A stretch of DNA of 37,476 nucleotides from assembly GCA_938046115.1 (NCBI GenBank), contig CALIXX010000032.1, positions 1-37,476 on the forward strand, written 5' to 3'. Source of the DNA: an uncultured Candidatus Saccharibacteria bacterium. GTDB lineage: Bacteria > Patescibacteriota > Saccharimonadia > Saccharimonadales > Saccharimonadaceae. A model generated the notes under the pieces. It saw nothing but the letters and a program-made list of their open reading frames with translations. It searched no databases and was not told where the DNA came from. The position numbers were made by a program, and so were the translations under genes. Shown here piece after piece: positions 1 through 8,205 of the stretch. How positions within the stretch are numbered: position 1 is the stretch's first letter; the number at the start of each line of letters is the position of its first letter.

Positions 1-25
1 AGTTCAACCACTCCTGCACCTCTCC
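1..25 (-). tRNA. tRNA-Ser, 5' part only (cut by window edge)
   Basis: Read on the minus strand, the first 25 bases give a seven-base acceptor strand GGAGAGG followed by a D-arm containing GAGTGGTTGAA. This is nearly identical to the 5' end of the complete tRNA-Ser at 16605-16694. The anticodon lies outside the window, so the isoacceptor is unknown. Serine identity is inferred from similarity to the complete gene. Confidence 0.75.
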
Positions 26-40
26 ACGTGGTCTGCTCTC

Positions 41-46
41 ATTATA
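41..46 (-). promoter_or_regulatory. -10 element of the truncated tRNA-Ser
   Basis: The minus strand reads TATAAT here, about 15 bases before the tRNA 5' end. The flanking bases (CCACATCTGT before TATAAT) closely match those before the -10 of the second tRNA-Ser (CCACATCCGC before TATAAT, 16705-16710). No good -35 is visible. Confidence 0.6.
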
Positions 47-88
47 ACAGATGTGGTGCCGAACGGAAATATCGCGCAGCAGATGTCC

Positions 89-118
89 TTGAGCTCTTGC
101 CCCACCTTCGCGTATACT
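89..118 (+). promoter_or_regulatory. Promoter of the HIT-rlmH pair
   Basis: TTGAGC (89-94), an 18-base spacer, and TATACT (113-118). The -10 ends six bases before the ATG at 125, so transcription should begin at or next to the start codon. This predicts a leaderless message and supports 125 rather than 53 as the start. Confidence 0.7.
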
Positions 119-124
119 AGAGCC

Positions 125-550
125 ATGCAGGATTCTATTTTTACTAAGATTATCAAAGGTGAAATACCAAGCCATACGGTGTATGAAGACGAGCACACAA
201 TAGCCTTCCTCGATATCAACCCACTGAGTGATGGCCATGTGCTGGTCGTGCCGAAGCAGCAGATTGACTCGCTGTGGGCGCTCCCCACTGAGGTGTATCA
301 GCACCTCTGGGCGGTAGCGCAGCGAATTGCCCACGCGATGGAGGCGGAGCTCAAGCCTGAGCGAGTCGGCGTGGTGGTAGAGGGCTTTGATGTGCCGCAC
401 GCTCACATTCATCTTGTGCCGCTATATGACCGCGAGGTGCTACAGCTCCATCATGGCTACCCAACTGATACTAGTAATGCTCACCTATCTACCACTGCTC
501 AGCGCCTTGCTGCAGCAGTACCCAGCAGTGGCGGAAATGCCAGCGCGTGA
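125..550 (+). CDS. HIT family nucleotide hydrolase/transferase
   Basis: A 141-residue protein of the histidine triad superfamily. It starts MQDSIFTKIIKGEIP, the usual beginning of HINT/HIT proteins, has the central block DINPLSDGHVLVVPK, and carries the active-site triad PHAHIHLVPL (His-x-His-x-His). Family members hydrolyse purine nucleoside phosphoramidates or dinucleoside polyphosphates in the cytoplasm; the exact substrate cannot be read from sequence. The ATG at 125 is preferred over an upstream in-frame start at 53 because the promoter's -10 lies at 113-118 and homology begins at this Met. Its TGA stop overlaps the GTG start of rlmH, so the two genes are translationally coupled. Confidence 0.93.
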   Translation: MQDSIFTKIIKGEIPSHTVYEDEHTIAFLDINPLSDGHVLVVPKQQIDSLWALPTEVYQHLWAVAQRIAHAMEAELKPERVGVVVEGFDVPHAHIHLVPLYDREVLQLHHGYPTDTSNAHLSTTAQRLAAAVPSSGGNASA

Positions 551-1002
551 TCACCATCATTGCCATTGGCAAGCGGCACGAGCCCTGGCTGGCTAATGGC
601 ATTGCACGCTACGAGCAGCGCATGACTCGCGCTTGGCAGTTGCAGTGGAGGCTCCTTCCAGCCAGCCAGCATAGTAACGATGCGGCGCGGCGTGAGGAGT
701 CGCAGCAGATTCTTCGAGTGCTTTCGCCCCAAGCATATGTTGTGCTACTAGACGAGCGCGGCACAATGCTTGACTCTCCCGCCCTCTCGCGCAGTCTACA
801 TCAGCCAATGGCGCAGGGTAAGTCACTCGTGCTTATCATTGGTGGAGCATACGGTGTGACAGAGGCAGTGATGGAGCGCGCCAACCTGGTGTGGTCGCTG
901 TCTCGCCTGGTGTTTCCACATCAGCTGGTGCGACTCATCTTAGCCGAGCAACTCTACCGGGCACAGCAGATTGCCGCTGGTCATCCGTATCACCATCAAT
1001 AA
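547..1002 (+). CDS. rlmH: 23S rRNA pseudouridine-1915 N3-methyltransferase RlmH
   Basis: A 151-residue SPOUT methyltransferase of normal family length. RlmH methylates pseudouridine 1915 in helix 69 of 23S rRNA on assembled ribosomes, using S-adenosylmethionine. Visible family blocks are LDERG, the SAM-binding IGGAYG, and a C-terminal stretch with FPHQLVRLILAEQLYRA and GHPYHH, which forms the knotted fold and substrate site. It begins with GTG inside the stop of the HIT gene (GTGA overlap) and so shares the promoter at 89-118. The reading is strong from end to end with no truncation. Confidence 0.96.
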   Translation: MITIIAIGKRHEPWLANGIARYEQRMTRAWQLQWRLLPASQHSNDAARREESQQILRVLSPQAYVVLLDERGTMLDSPALSRSLHQPMAQGKSLVLIIGGAYGVTEAVMERANLVWSLSRLVFPHQLVRLILAEQLYRAQQIAAGHPYHHQ

Positions 1003-1377
1003 CTAACCAACAATCGGCAAAAACTGATTATCAAAGGCATGGCGCGCTCCCCGCTGTTTGTGCACCAGGTATCTATATTCATCATCGCGCGGTGGCACAC
1101 TCGGTGTGTGATGCTGCCCTTGGTGTGCCGTCTTGCGCCCAAGCGACGTATGATGCGGATGGACGTGTGAGTCGGTTGTTAGCTTATCGGGCTCTGCCGA
1201 GCCTTGCAGCCCACGGCTTCGCAGCACGGCAGGCTCGAGCGTGAGAAGCGCAGTGGTCATCTTATCAAATTGCCCATCGTGCAAGAACACCCCCAGTGCA
1301 GTCGCTAGGCTAAAGACCGCCACAGCCGCCTGCGCGAGGATGGTTTTGTATGAGGTAGTGTGGTGTTTGTGTTTCAT
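1003..1377 (-). CDS. Small membrane-anchored protein, unknown function
   Basis: A 124-residue open frame that ends directly against the convergent rlmH stop. Residues about 11-31 form one hydrophobic segment (ILAQAAVAVFSLATALGVFL) after a short His/Lys-rich start, suggesting an N-in membrane anchor with an exported or cytoplasmic tail. The tail is rich in His, Arg and Pro, with no recognisable domain and no conserved catalytic pattern. I see no convincing promoter or Shine-Dalgarno in front of it. It could be a lineage-specific envelope protein or a chance frame; the exact abutment with rlmH and a start-to-stop frame free of rare features mildly favour a real gene. Confidence 0.45.
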   Translation of the reverse strand: MKHKHHTTSYKTILAQAAVAVFSLATALGVFLHDGQFDKMTTALLTLEPAVLRSRGLQGSAEPDKLTTDSHVHPHHTSLGRKTAHQGQHHTPSVPPRDDEYRYLVHKQRGARHAFDNQFLPIVG

Positions 1378-1779
1378 TGTGTGTATTGGTGACTATCGTT
1401 AGTTCTATTTTTGTTCATATTCATGGTAGCAGGATGTTTCTTTTCTGTCAAGTATGTTTTGTGTCAATGTCGAGATATTCTCTCTTTTTGCATGAGCCCT
1501 CTTCCCTATTTTCTCGCTTGATGAGATGTGGAAGCTGCTTGTCATAGCATATGTACGCTTATATAAATCCATGTGATGAACGCTCGTAGTAAGCTTCAGA
1601 AAAATAATGGTACGAATAGAAAGAGTGATGCGGTGAGATTTTTCAGCTTCAGGTTAATATAGCTCATCATCACAATAACCCCTTTGTCTGTGCTCGCGCT
1701 TCCCTTCTTGCCACTAAGTGCCCTTTTGTCATTGAGAGCGCAAGGTTAAATCAACACACTTCATTATCTCTACTCATCA
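1378..1779. other. Gene-free interval between the small membrane protein and valS
   Basis: About 400 bases of fairly AT-rich sequence with no supported coding frame on either strand. It contains pyrimidine runs (for example around 1470-1520) and no hairpin apart from the valS terminator at its right end. I see no tRNA or known structured RNA. Confidence 0.5.
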
Positions 1780-1814
1780 AAAAGGCTACCATCACACATC
1801 GATGGTAGCCTTTT
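1780..1814 (-). terminator. Rho-independent terminator of valS
   Basis: A 14-base perfect inverted repeat: AAAAGGCTACCATC (1780-1793), a seven-base loop, then GATGGTAGCCTTTT (1801-1814). On the minus strand it ends in a run of five T and lies about 35 bases beyond the valS stop. Confidence 0.85.
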
Positions 1815-1847
1815 CTGCTTTGTATAGCGATCTATGCTGCAGTGCCG

Positions 1848-4397
1848 CTACTCTATCACCTGCAGCTCCTGCACCAGCCGCTCGATCAACGCCTGCTTGC
1901 TTGCCAGCTGCTGGCGTGACTCTTCCACCAAATGAGCGGGTGCTTGGCTGGTGTAACGTTCGTTTGCTAGGCGTGCCTCCAGCTTGGCGGCGTCATTGCG
2001 TGCTGCAACTAAACGCTTCTCGAGGTTCGTCTGGTGCTCATAGAGTGTCTCGTCGCTTACGTCGAGCCAAGCATCGCGGCCGCTGGCGGCCAGACGCAGG
2101 CCTCGTGCTACATCAGTATGCTCCACTGCCGCCAGGCCAGCCAAGCGCCGCACCAGCTCGGCATTATCCGCTACGAGCGCGTCATCCATATAGAGTAGTG
2201 TGTAGCGCTCATTGCCTGGCAACTCACTCGTTACGTAGCGCGCTTCGGTCACGAGTCGCTTGAGTCGGCTAAACTCAGCCGCTTGCAGCTCATTGTATTT
2301 CTCAGCCCGCGGATATCGCGCTGCTGCCAGCAGGTCGTTATGCCAGCTCAGGCTTTGCCAAATCGTCTCCGTCACAAATGGTGCAAATGGGTGAGCCAAG
2401 CGCAGGCACGTGTCGAGCACCCACACCAGCATATCAGCGTGCTGCTCCACCTTAGCTGCCTCAATATACCAATCGGCTACGTCATCCCACACCGTATGGT
2501 AGAGCGTTTCTGCCGCCTCGGCAAAACGATACTGCGCTAGCTGCTGCTCCATCGTTTCCCCTGCCCTGCTCAGCTGGCGGATGATCCAATGGTCAGCCAT
2601 CGATTGCGGCGTCGGTACATGCACCGGTTGCGTATCCCCCACCTGCGCCTCGATGAAGCGAGCAATGTTCCATAATTTATTACAGAAATTGCGCGCTGCC
2701 ACGACCTTGCCGGTATTAAAGGCTTGTGGCTGAGCGGCTGAGCGGCTGGCGATAATCCCCATGCGCAGTGCGTCTGAACCATACTGGCTGATTGCTTCCA
2801 TTGGGTTGATCACATTGCCCTTACTCTTGCTCATTTTCTGCCCATGCTCATCCAGCACCAGCCCATGGAGATACACATGACGGAATGGCACCTGTCCCGT
2901 GCAGTACAGGCCAAGCATCATCATCCGCGCCACCCAGAAGAAGAGGATATCTCCCGCCGTCTCCATTACTGCGTTGGGGTAGAATTTCGCCAGTGGCCCA
3001 TCTTGCAAATAGTCGGTGGTAATGAATGGCCACTGTCCACTGCTAAACCAAGTATCAAGCGTATCTTCCTCTCGACGATATGTTGTGCCATTTACAACTA
3101 TTTCTTTTTCGTTGACATTTGTATTGAAGATCCAGTCGCTTGGATCAGTCGTGCTCTGGAAGGCTGGGATGGGTATACCCCACGGGATCTGCCGGCTGAC
3201 GTTCCAGTCTTTGATCTCGCGCAGGTATTTAATGACCACCTCGCCTTTGTTGGTGGGGGTGAAGGTCACATCGCCACGCTCAATGGCATCGATCGCCGCA
3301 TCCGCCAAGGGCCGCATCGAGATAAACCACTGCTCCTTGACCATCGGCTCAATGACGGTGTCACACTTGTAGCAGTGCCCCACCGAGTGCTCCAGCTCCT
3401 CCTCGCCACGGCGCAGCTCTTCGCGCTCGAGCGCCTCCAGTACCCGTTGGCGTGCCTCCGTCGTGGTGAGACCATCAAATGGTGCGGGAACATTCGTCAT
3501 TCGCCCATCAAAGCCAATTACCTGCTCCACCGGCAGCCCATGCCGCTGCCCCATCTCGAAGTCATTTGGGTCGTGAGCCGGTGTGATCTTCACCGCACCG
3601 GTGCCATACGATGCATCAACATATTCATCAGCAATAATCGGTATCTCGCGCCCTACCAGCGGCAGCAGCGCCTTGGTGCCAATCAACTTCTTGTAGCGCT
3701 CATCTGCCGGGTTGACAGCGATGGCGGTATCACCCAGTAGCGTCTCGGGCCGCGTCGTAGCGACGATAATTTCACCAATATGATCGAGTAGTGGATACGC
3801 AATACGCCACAGCTTAGACTTCTCCGTCTTGTGCACCACCTCAATATCGGCAAAGCTAGTCTGGTGCTTAGTACAGTAGTTGACGATCCGCTCACCGCGG
3901 TAGATCAGCCCATCCTGCCACAGCTTATTGAAGGTACCATAGACCGTCTCTACCACCTTGGGGTCGAGTGTAAAGACCATATCTTCCCAGTCCGCCCCAA
4001 CGCCAAGGGCACGTAGCTGGAGCTCCATATCGCCCCGCTTTTTATCGACAAAGTCCCACACCTGCGCGTAGAGCTCATCACGCGAGTAATCGAAGCGCGT
4101 CTTGCCCTGCTTCTCGAGCTCGCGCTCATACACCACCCACGTCTCGAAGCCAGCGTGGTCTGCCCCAGGAATAAACACTGCATCGTCGCCCTTCATCCGG
4201 TGGTAGCGCACCAAAATATCTTGCAAGGCCGAGCCCAGCGCATGCCCAACGTGCAGGTTGCCATTGGCATTGGGCGGCGGCATCACGATACTATACGGTG
4301 TGCCCTCCCCTTTTGGCCGAAATACCCCAGCACTCTCCCACATGGCGTAAATATTTGGCTCGTATTCGTTAGGGTTGTAGGTCTTGGCAAGTTTCAT
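1848..4397 (-). CDS. valS: Valyl-tRNA synthetase
   Basis: An 849-residue class I aminoacyl-tRNA synthetase that charges tRNA-Val with valine. The N-terminal catalytic motif is PPPNANGNLHVGHAL (HIGH form HVGH) at about residues 40-54. The editing domain includes TTRPETLLGDTA and GTGAVKITPAHDPNDFEMG, and the second catalytic motif is GQKMSKSKGN. The C-terminal 60 residues are charged and helical, the coiled-coil arm typical of ValRS. The start MKLAKTYNPNEYEPN matches family starts, and AAGGAAG lies upstream of it. The nearest -10 is at 4520-4525, giving a leader of about 115 bases. The gene stands alone and ends at a strong terminator. Confidence 0.97.
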   Translation of the reverse strand: MKLAKTYNPNEYEPNIYAMWESAGVFRPKGEGTPYSIVMPPPNANGNLHVGHALGSALQDILVRYHRMKGDDAVFIPGADHAGFETWVVYERELEKQGKTRFDYSRDELYAQVWDFVDKKRGDMELQLRALGVGADWEDMVFTLDPKVVETVYGTFNKLWQDGLIYRGERIVNYCTKHQTSFADIEVVHKTEKSKLWRIAYPLLDHIGEIIVATTRPETLLGDTAIAVNPADERYKKLIGTKALLPLVGREIPIIADEYVDASYGTGAVKITPAHDPNDFEMGQRHGLPVEQVIGFDGRMTNVPAPFDGLTTTEARQRVLEALEREELRRGEEELEHSVGHCYKCDTVIEPMVKEQWFISMRPLADAAIDAIERGDVTFTPTNKGEVVIKYLREIKDWNVSRQIPWGIPIPAFQSTTDPSDWIFNTNVNEKEIVVNGTTYRREEDTLDTWFSSGQWPFITTDYLQDGPLAKFYPNAVMETAGDILFFWVARMMMLGLYCTGQVPFRHVYLHGLVLDEHGQKMSKSKGNVINPMEAISQYGSDALRMGIIASRSAAQPQAFNTGKVVAARNFCNKLWNIARFIEAQVGDTQPVHVPTPQSMADHWIIRQLSRAGETMEQQLAQYRFAEAAETLYHTVWDDVADWYIEAAKVEQHADMLVWVLDTCLRLAHPFAPFVTETIWQSLSWHNDLLAAARYPRAEKYNELQAAEFSRLKRLVTEARYVTSELPGNERYTLLYMDDALVADNAELVRRLAGLAAVEHTDVARGLRLAASGRDAWLDVSDETLYEHQTNLEKRLVAARNDAAKLEARLANERYTSQAPAHLVEESRQQLASKQALIERLVQELQVIE

Positions 4398-4456
4398 GGC
4401 GGTGGCTTCCTTACAGATTATTGATACTTTTCACACGAAAACAGCGCGGTCGATAC

Positions 4457-4466
4457 TTCACGTGAA
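4457..4466. repeat. Palindrome TTCACGTGAA, copy 1 (in valS leader)
   Basis: Perfect ten-base palindrome inside the predicted 5' leader of valS. The same element recurs at 4675-4684 (one mismatch, TTCACGTGGA) and 4972-4981 (perfect). It could be an operator for a dimeric regulator; no regulator gene is adjacent. Confidence 0.5.
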
Positions 4467-4519
4467 AAATTTGTGTGCAGCATCTGCCTGGCCGATTTTT
4501 GGTGCAACTTCAGCTATCT

Positions 4520-4525
4520 AGTATA
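4520..4525 (-). promoter_or_regulatory. -10 element of valS
   Basis: Minus strand TGCTATACT, an extended -10 like those of other genes here. Initiation would be near 4513, leaving an unusually long leader of about 115 bases before the valS start. No T-box specifier or antiterminator is recognisable in that leader. Confidence 0.55.
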
Positions 4526-4674
4526 GCACGTTTGACAGCTCAATGGCAGAGGTGACAGGGGTTAGTGATGAGGCTAAGGTGTAGCTGACAGCGGTGATAT
4601 GATAGATGTCTCGCTTTGCAAATTAGTCACTATCGAGTAGTTACTTGTTCTGATAGTTTCCCGCTGTGTAGTTT

Positions 4675-4684
4675 TTCACGTGGA
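4675..4684. repeat. Palindrome TTCACGTGAA, copy 2 (one mismatch)
   Basis: Reads TTCACGTGGA, preceded by a T run. It is the middle of three related sites in the valS/FemX intergenic interval. Confidence 0.4.
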
Positions 4685-4971
4685 AGGTGCACCTTGTGAC
4701 GACCTGTAACTAAAGCAATTACAATTTTACTATCTCATCCAGTAGAGCATGGGGAATGGGCAGACTACCAGAAAGCAGCAGAAGTCTTTGCACTGCAAAT
4801 GCCTGCGCACATGCCATCATGCTGCATTCATCAACGCGTTTCACACAATACAAAAGGGAAGTATGAATAATAAATCAGAGATGAAGATAAATTGCGTTTA
4901 TCATAGTTACAACCAAAATTGAATTACAGTAGGGGAGTGATAGCCCAATTTTCACCTATACGTATCTCTAT

Positions 4972-4981
4972 TTCACGTGAA
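4972..4981. repeat. Palindrome TTCACGTGAA, copy 3
   Basis: Perfect copy, about 110 bases beyond the terminator of the FemX-type gene. Confidence 0.45.
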
Positions 4982-5091
4982 TAATGCGCAATTTCATCAA
5001 GCTCTATAGCCCCACATCATCATATGGATCTCATATTGTTTTCCATCTAAAGTCACATCAGTAGAGTAGGGAAGGGGAAAGATAATATAAA

Positions 5092-5114
5092 AAGACGCCC
5101 CACTAGAGCGTCTT
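5092..5114 (-). terminator. Terminator of the first FemABX gene
   Basis: Inverted repeat AAGACGC (5092-5098) and GCGTCTT (5108-5114) with a nine-base loop. On the minus strand the second arm runs into a T tract, about 25 bases after the stop codon of the gene ending at 5138. Confidence 0.8.
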
Positions 5115-5137
5115 CTTCTAAGTGATCTCTCTACCAA

Positions 5138-6091
5138 CTACTTATGCGAGCGGCGATACGATGCCTGGCGCAGACCGCGCATGTGCTGATACAGTGCTTG
5201 GTAGAGGTGATACAACCGGTAACGCAGTGGGTGGAGAGGTTTCTCCCAGGTGCCAATATAGTCCACCGGTGTGCCACCAAACGACTTCTTGAAATGTGTG
5301 AAGCCCGCCCAGGGGTGATCCTTCGGCACATCGTCTGGCGCAATACCATAAAAGTCGAAGAATTTGTGCCCAGTATCGTGCGCGTAGAAGAGGGCAGACA
5401 CCACCAGTGCTGTGGCTGGGCTGAGGTTGCGCTGCGCGGTGTAAGACGCAGCATGGGCATAGGCCATCGTCGTACCATCACTAAAGAATATCAGGCTAGC
5501 AACTGGCTTGTCCTCTAGCGTGGCATACATCAGGCCAGCTGCCTTACGTGGGAAAAGCACTTCTGCCATTTGACGAAAGTAGGCATCACTATGAGGCTGC
5601 ATGCCAGTACGCTTGGCAACATCGTGAATCATATCAAGAAAGATCTCTATATCTGCTGGCTCATAACTGGTATGGAAGCGCACCCCTGCCTTCTGATTCT
5701 TGCGCCAGGTGTAACGCACCGCTTGTTTGGCATTAGCCAGGATCGCATCGTGATCCATCGTCACATCATTAATAATCGTTCGGTCTGGCTGGAGGCTCTT
5801 CGCCTTGCGAAAGCCGAGATTTTGCAGCTGCTCGAGTCGCGTCGTCCGGGGGTCGACCCGCACAAAATCTGCACCATATTGCCGCCCTGTGGCAATAATA
5901 TCCTTGAGTGCAGCTTCCTGAGCGGCATCGTTATCCGCCTCGGGCCCATAGGGTACATACAACCGATGGTTGAGCCGACCGTGCTCAATAATGCCATAAT
6001 ACTGCCACCCTTTGTCTACCCGCCGCACCGTATGGCGCTGCTGCGCTTGTTGAAAGGCCTCCCATGCCTCAGTCTGTAAAAAATGTTTCAT
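5138..6091 (-). CDS. FemABX-type lipid II aminoacyltransferase
   Basis: A 317-residue protein of the FemABX family, a double-GNAT fold that transfers amino acids from aminoacyl-tRNA to the peptide stem of lipid II at the inner membrane face. Characteristic parts are the beginning KHFLQTEAWEAFQQAQ, the middle RYTWRKNQKAGV, and the C-terminal FFDFYGIAPDD and GFTHFKKSFGG. It lacks the coiled-coil arm seen in its neighbour. The longest frame begins at 6184, but the -10 at 6098-6103 and the homology both place the start at ATG 6091, giving a leaderless message. It is divergent from a second FemABX gene, so the pair probably builds an interpeptide bridge together. Confidence 0.9.
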   Translation of the reverse strand: MKHFLQTEAWEAFQQAQQRHTVRRVDKGWQYYGIIEHGRLNHRLYVPYGPEADNDAAQEAALKDIIATGRQYGADFVRVDPRTTRLEQLQNLGFRKAKSLQPDRTIINDVTMDHDAILANAKQAVRYTWRKNQKAGVRFHTSYEPADIEIFLDMIHDVAKRTGMQPHSDAYFRQMAEVLFPRKAAGLMYATLEDKPVASLIFFSDGTTMAYAHAASYTAQRNLSPATALVVSALFYAHDTGHKFFDFYGIAPDDVPKDHPWAGFTHFKKSFGGTPVDYIGTWEKPLHPLRYRLYHLYQALYQHMRGLRQASYRRSHK

Positions 6092-6097
6092 AACATT

Positions 6098-6103
6098 AGT
6101 ATA
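6098..6103 (-). promoter_or_regulatory. -10 element of the first FemABX gene
   Basis: Minus strand TTGCTATACT, ending six bases before the ATG at 6091. Transcription should start at the initiation codon. Confidence 0.7.
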
Positions 6104-6283
6104 GCAACTTTGCGGCGGTTTTTCACTGATGATTGTTGCGAAAGTTCCATGCACGCCACGATGAAATAATGAATATTGGTACAAAGTATTATTGATCTAG
6201 CCCAGGGGTACGCGCGCTGTGAAGAGTCTAAGGCTGATATGTATCGCTAATGCACATCTCTTCCTCTCACCACTCAAAAATGC

Positions 6284-6289
6284 TATACT
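6284..6289 (+). promoter_or_regulatory. -10 element of the second FemABX gene
   Basis: TGCTATACT extended -10, ending 12 bases before ATG 6302. This leaves a leader of only about five bases with no Shine-Dalgarno. Confidence 0.65.
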
Positions 6290-6301
6290 AGCGCTATTAT
6301 T

Positions 6302-7558
6302 ATGCAGCTCAAACCTATCGATCCATCCACCTTCGAGCAATTTGCCGCGCAGCATCCGCTAGGGAGCTTCGTCCAATCAGCCGCCAATGCCAAGCGAGTG
6401 GCACAGCTGGGCTGGCAGCCACATTATCTGGGGTTGTTTGCTGAAGGTGAGCGCGTGGTGGCTACTGCTGTGTTGTACGAGTGGCGCACTTTGGGCTATA
6501 GCGAGTTTGAGTGTTTGCAGGGGCCGCTCGTGGATTATCACAACCCAGCCGTGCTCAGTACACTATTGACAGAACTTAAGAAATATGTCAAAACACATAA
6601 AGGTATTCTGCTCCGACTTCAGCCGCCACTCATCCTGCGGCAGGGGAGTGACCCCAGTCAGCTTCTCGAAGTAGCAGGCACGGCCAAGGCGCTGCAACAA
6701 TTAGAAAAGACAGGTTTCCGCGCCATCCCCCCGCAGCAGACCGACCACAACGCGCGCTATGTGCGCTGGTTCTTCACCAAAGATCTTTCGCCCTACCACG
6801 ACGATGCAGCACTACTCAAGAGCTTCGACGCTAAGACGCGCAGCTGTGTCAAGGCGGCCACCAAGTATGGTGTGGCGGTACGCGAGATTACCGCAGTGGA
6901 CGATCTCGCGCCATTTGCGAAATTGCTAATCGATACCGGCACACGGCGCGGCTTCTCGGGGCGCAACAAAGCGTTTTATCAGCAATTGTTCCGCGCCTTC
7001 CACCGCACGCAGGCGTGGTTCCTGATTGCTGAGCTCGACCTTACTGGCTACCAAGCTCGCCTCAGTGCCCAGCATGATAGCCTGCAAGTCGAGCGCGATA
7101 TGCTGGCGACTGAACCAGACAAGCAAGGGCAGGTGAAGGAGCTCGACAACCAGCTCACCGCGGTATCCAAACGCTTGGCAGATTACGAAGCGCTCCGTCA
7201 AGCAGCCAATGGCGAGGTATTGCCACTTGCCGCCGCCATCTTCATGCACACGAGCGATAACGAAGTAGTGTATTTTCTCAGTGGGTCGGACGATCGGCAC
7301 GCCAAGTTCTCTGGCTCATACGCCCTGCAATACGCAGCAATGCGCCGTGCCATCAGCCTTGGCGCTCAGCGTTATAACTTCTACGGCACAAGCGGAAACT
7401 TCAACGGCTTCCCCGAGCAAGAGGGGGTGTATCACTTCAAGAAAGGCTTTGGTGGCCAGCTGGAGGAACGTGCTGGTTGCTATGAATATATCGCTCGGCG
7501 ATTCATACATCAGGTCATTCGCTGTGTGCGTGCGGCGCGAAAGATTATAGCGCGGTAG
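6302..7558 (+). CDS. FemABX-type aminoacyltransferase with coiled-coil arm
   Basis: A 418-residue FemA/FemB/MurM-like protein. The two GNAT-like halves are interrupted by a charged helical segment at about residues 245-304 (QARLSAQHDSLQVERDMLA onward), matching the antiparallel coiled coil of FemA that resembles seryl-tRNA synthetase. Family blocks include GPLVDY, SFDAKTRSCVKAATKYGV, RRGFSGRN, SGSYALQYAAMRRAISLG, YNFYGTSGNF and GVYHFKKGFGG. It should add an amino acid from charged tRNA to the lipid II stem peptide. The C-terminus is basic. It is divergent from the shorter FemABX gene across a 210-base promoter region. The amino acid used cannot be read from sequence. Confidence 0.92.
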   Translation: MQLKPIDPSTFEQFAAQHPLGSFVQSAANAKRVAQLGWQPHYLGLFAEGERVVATAVLYEWRTLGYSEFECLQGPLVDYHNPAVLSTLLTELKKYVKTHKGILLRLQPPLILRQGSDPSQLLEVAGTAKALQQLEKTGFRAIPPQQTDHNARYVRWFFTKDLSPYHDDAALLKSFDAKTRSCVKAATKYGVAVREITAVDDLAPFAKLLIDTGTRRGFSGRNKAFYQQLFRAFHRTQAWFLIAELDLTGYQARLSAQHDSLQVERDMLATEPDKQGQVKELDNQLTAVSKRLADYEALRQAANGEVLPLAAAIFMHTSDNEVVYFLSGSDDRHAKFSGSYALQYAAMRRAISLGAQRYNFYGTSGNFNGFPEQEGVYHFKKGFGGQLEERAGCYEYIARRFIHQVIRCVRAARKIIAR

Positions 7559-7632
7559 AGCACTGCCTTCGTAACAATATCTACACTATTAGGCACCGTG
7601 GTAGATAGCATCACCTTACGGTGAGATAAAAA

Positions 7633-7665
7633 ATCTGCGACTTGCAGATCTTCAGCTTATTTTTT
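7633..7665 (+). terminator. Possible terminator after the second FemABX gene
   Basis: ATCTGC (7633-7638) and GCAGAT (7644-7649) form a six-base stem. It is followed after ten bases by a T run (to 7665) that can pair with the A run preceding the stem. The shape is plausible but weaker than the other terminators. Confidence 0.4.
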
Positions 7666-7699
7666 GTGTCTGTGATATTTGATCTTTACAGTAGTCCAT

Positions 7700-7705
7700 G
7701 ATACT
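7700..7705 (+). promoter_or_regulatory. Probable -10 of the deoxyribosyltransferase-like gene
   Basis: GATACT, ending eight bases before ATG 7714. It fits the leaderless spacing seen at other first genes but is weaker than TATAAT. Confidence 0.45.
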
Positions 7706-7713
7706 ATTTTGTC

Positions 7714-8205
7714 ATGCTCGTCAAACGCCCAACATCAGCGTTATCTATGCAAGAATTACGACCAGACATCTTCGTTGCGGGTCCTATCTCTGGGGCAGAA
7801 GATTGGCAAAAGCAAGCAGAAAAATTATTAGAAAATATTGAGCAAACAGAAGCATACGATGATGAGCTCATCATCGCCAATCCACGACGCGCAGAGGAAA
7901 TTCCGCGCGTTGGTGATATTGCGAAGAAGCAGATCACGTGGGAGCACCGAAATTTGCGGCTCGCACGCGTGGTTATGTTTTACTTCGTCAAGGGGCCGGG
8001 CATTATTACACCACTAGAGCTTGGTAAGGAACTCGGACGCGGCTCGCCCATCGTGCTAGGCATTGACAAAAGCTTCGACCGACCATTTGACATCGAAACA
8101 CAAGCACACCTCGAGCAACCAGAGCTTCCGATCTATCACACACTCGACGAAACTGTTGTAGCTGCCGTAGCATTAGCCAGGCAGATTCGCGCAAAAGAGA
8201 ACTAG
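7714..8205 (+). CDS. Nucleoside 2-deoxyribosyltransferase-like protein
   Basis: A 163-residue cytoplasmic protein that I assign to the nucleoside 2-deoxyribosyltransferase-like family (Nuc_deoxyri_tr2 type). Signature parts are DIFVAGPISGAEDWQKQAE, IANPRR, QITWEHRNLRLARVVMFYF, and TPLELGKELGRGSPIVLG. The aromatic/acidic WEH and the ELG motif fit the binding site for a nucleoside and the catalytic Glu. Such enzymes exchange or hydrolyse the base of 2'-deoxynucleosides, useful for nucleotide salvage in an organism with reduced biosynthesis. The start at 7714 is favoured by the -10 at 7700-7705; a Met at 7747 is an alternative closer to the first conserved strand. It abuts convergent tsaD with no gap. 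Confidence 0.8.
   Translation: MLVKRPTSALSMQELRPDIFVAGPISGAEDWQKQAEKLLENIEQTEAYDDELIIANPRRAEEIPRVGDIAKKQITWEHRNLRLARVVMFYFVKGPGIITPLELGKELGRGSPIVLGIDKSFDRPFDIETQAHLEQPELPIYHTLDETVVAAVALARQIRAKEN

Larger units (their letters stand above)
4398..5091. other. Long gene-free interval upstream of valS
   Basis: Nearly 700 bases with no supported gene. It holds the valS promoter and leader and three copies of the palindrome TTCACGTGAA or a one-mismatch form (4457-4466, 4675-4684, 4972-4981). A 19-codon frame at 4863-4922 follows AAGGGAAGT but has no other support. I do not recognise RNase P RNA, tmRNA, SRP RNA or a T-box here. An unrecognised small RNA is possible. Confidence 0.5.

Noticed and set aside
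4398..4520. T-box riboswitch controlling valS
   Set aside because: The leader is too short and lacks the conserved T-box sequence and a terminator/antiterminator pair.
4863..4922. Nineteen-codon frame behind AAGGGAAGT
   Set aside because: Too short to judge, no promoter seen close by and no recognisable product; left as an intergenic note.
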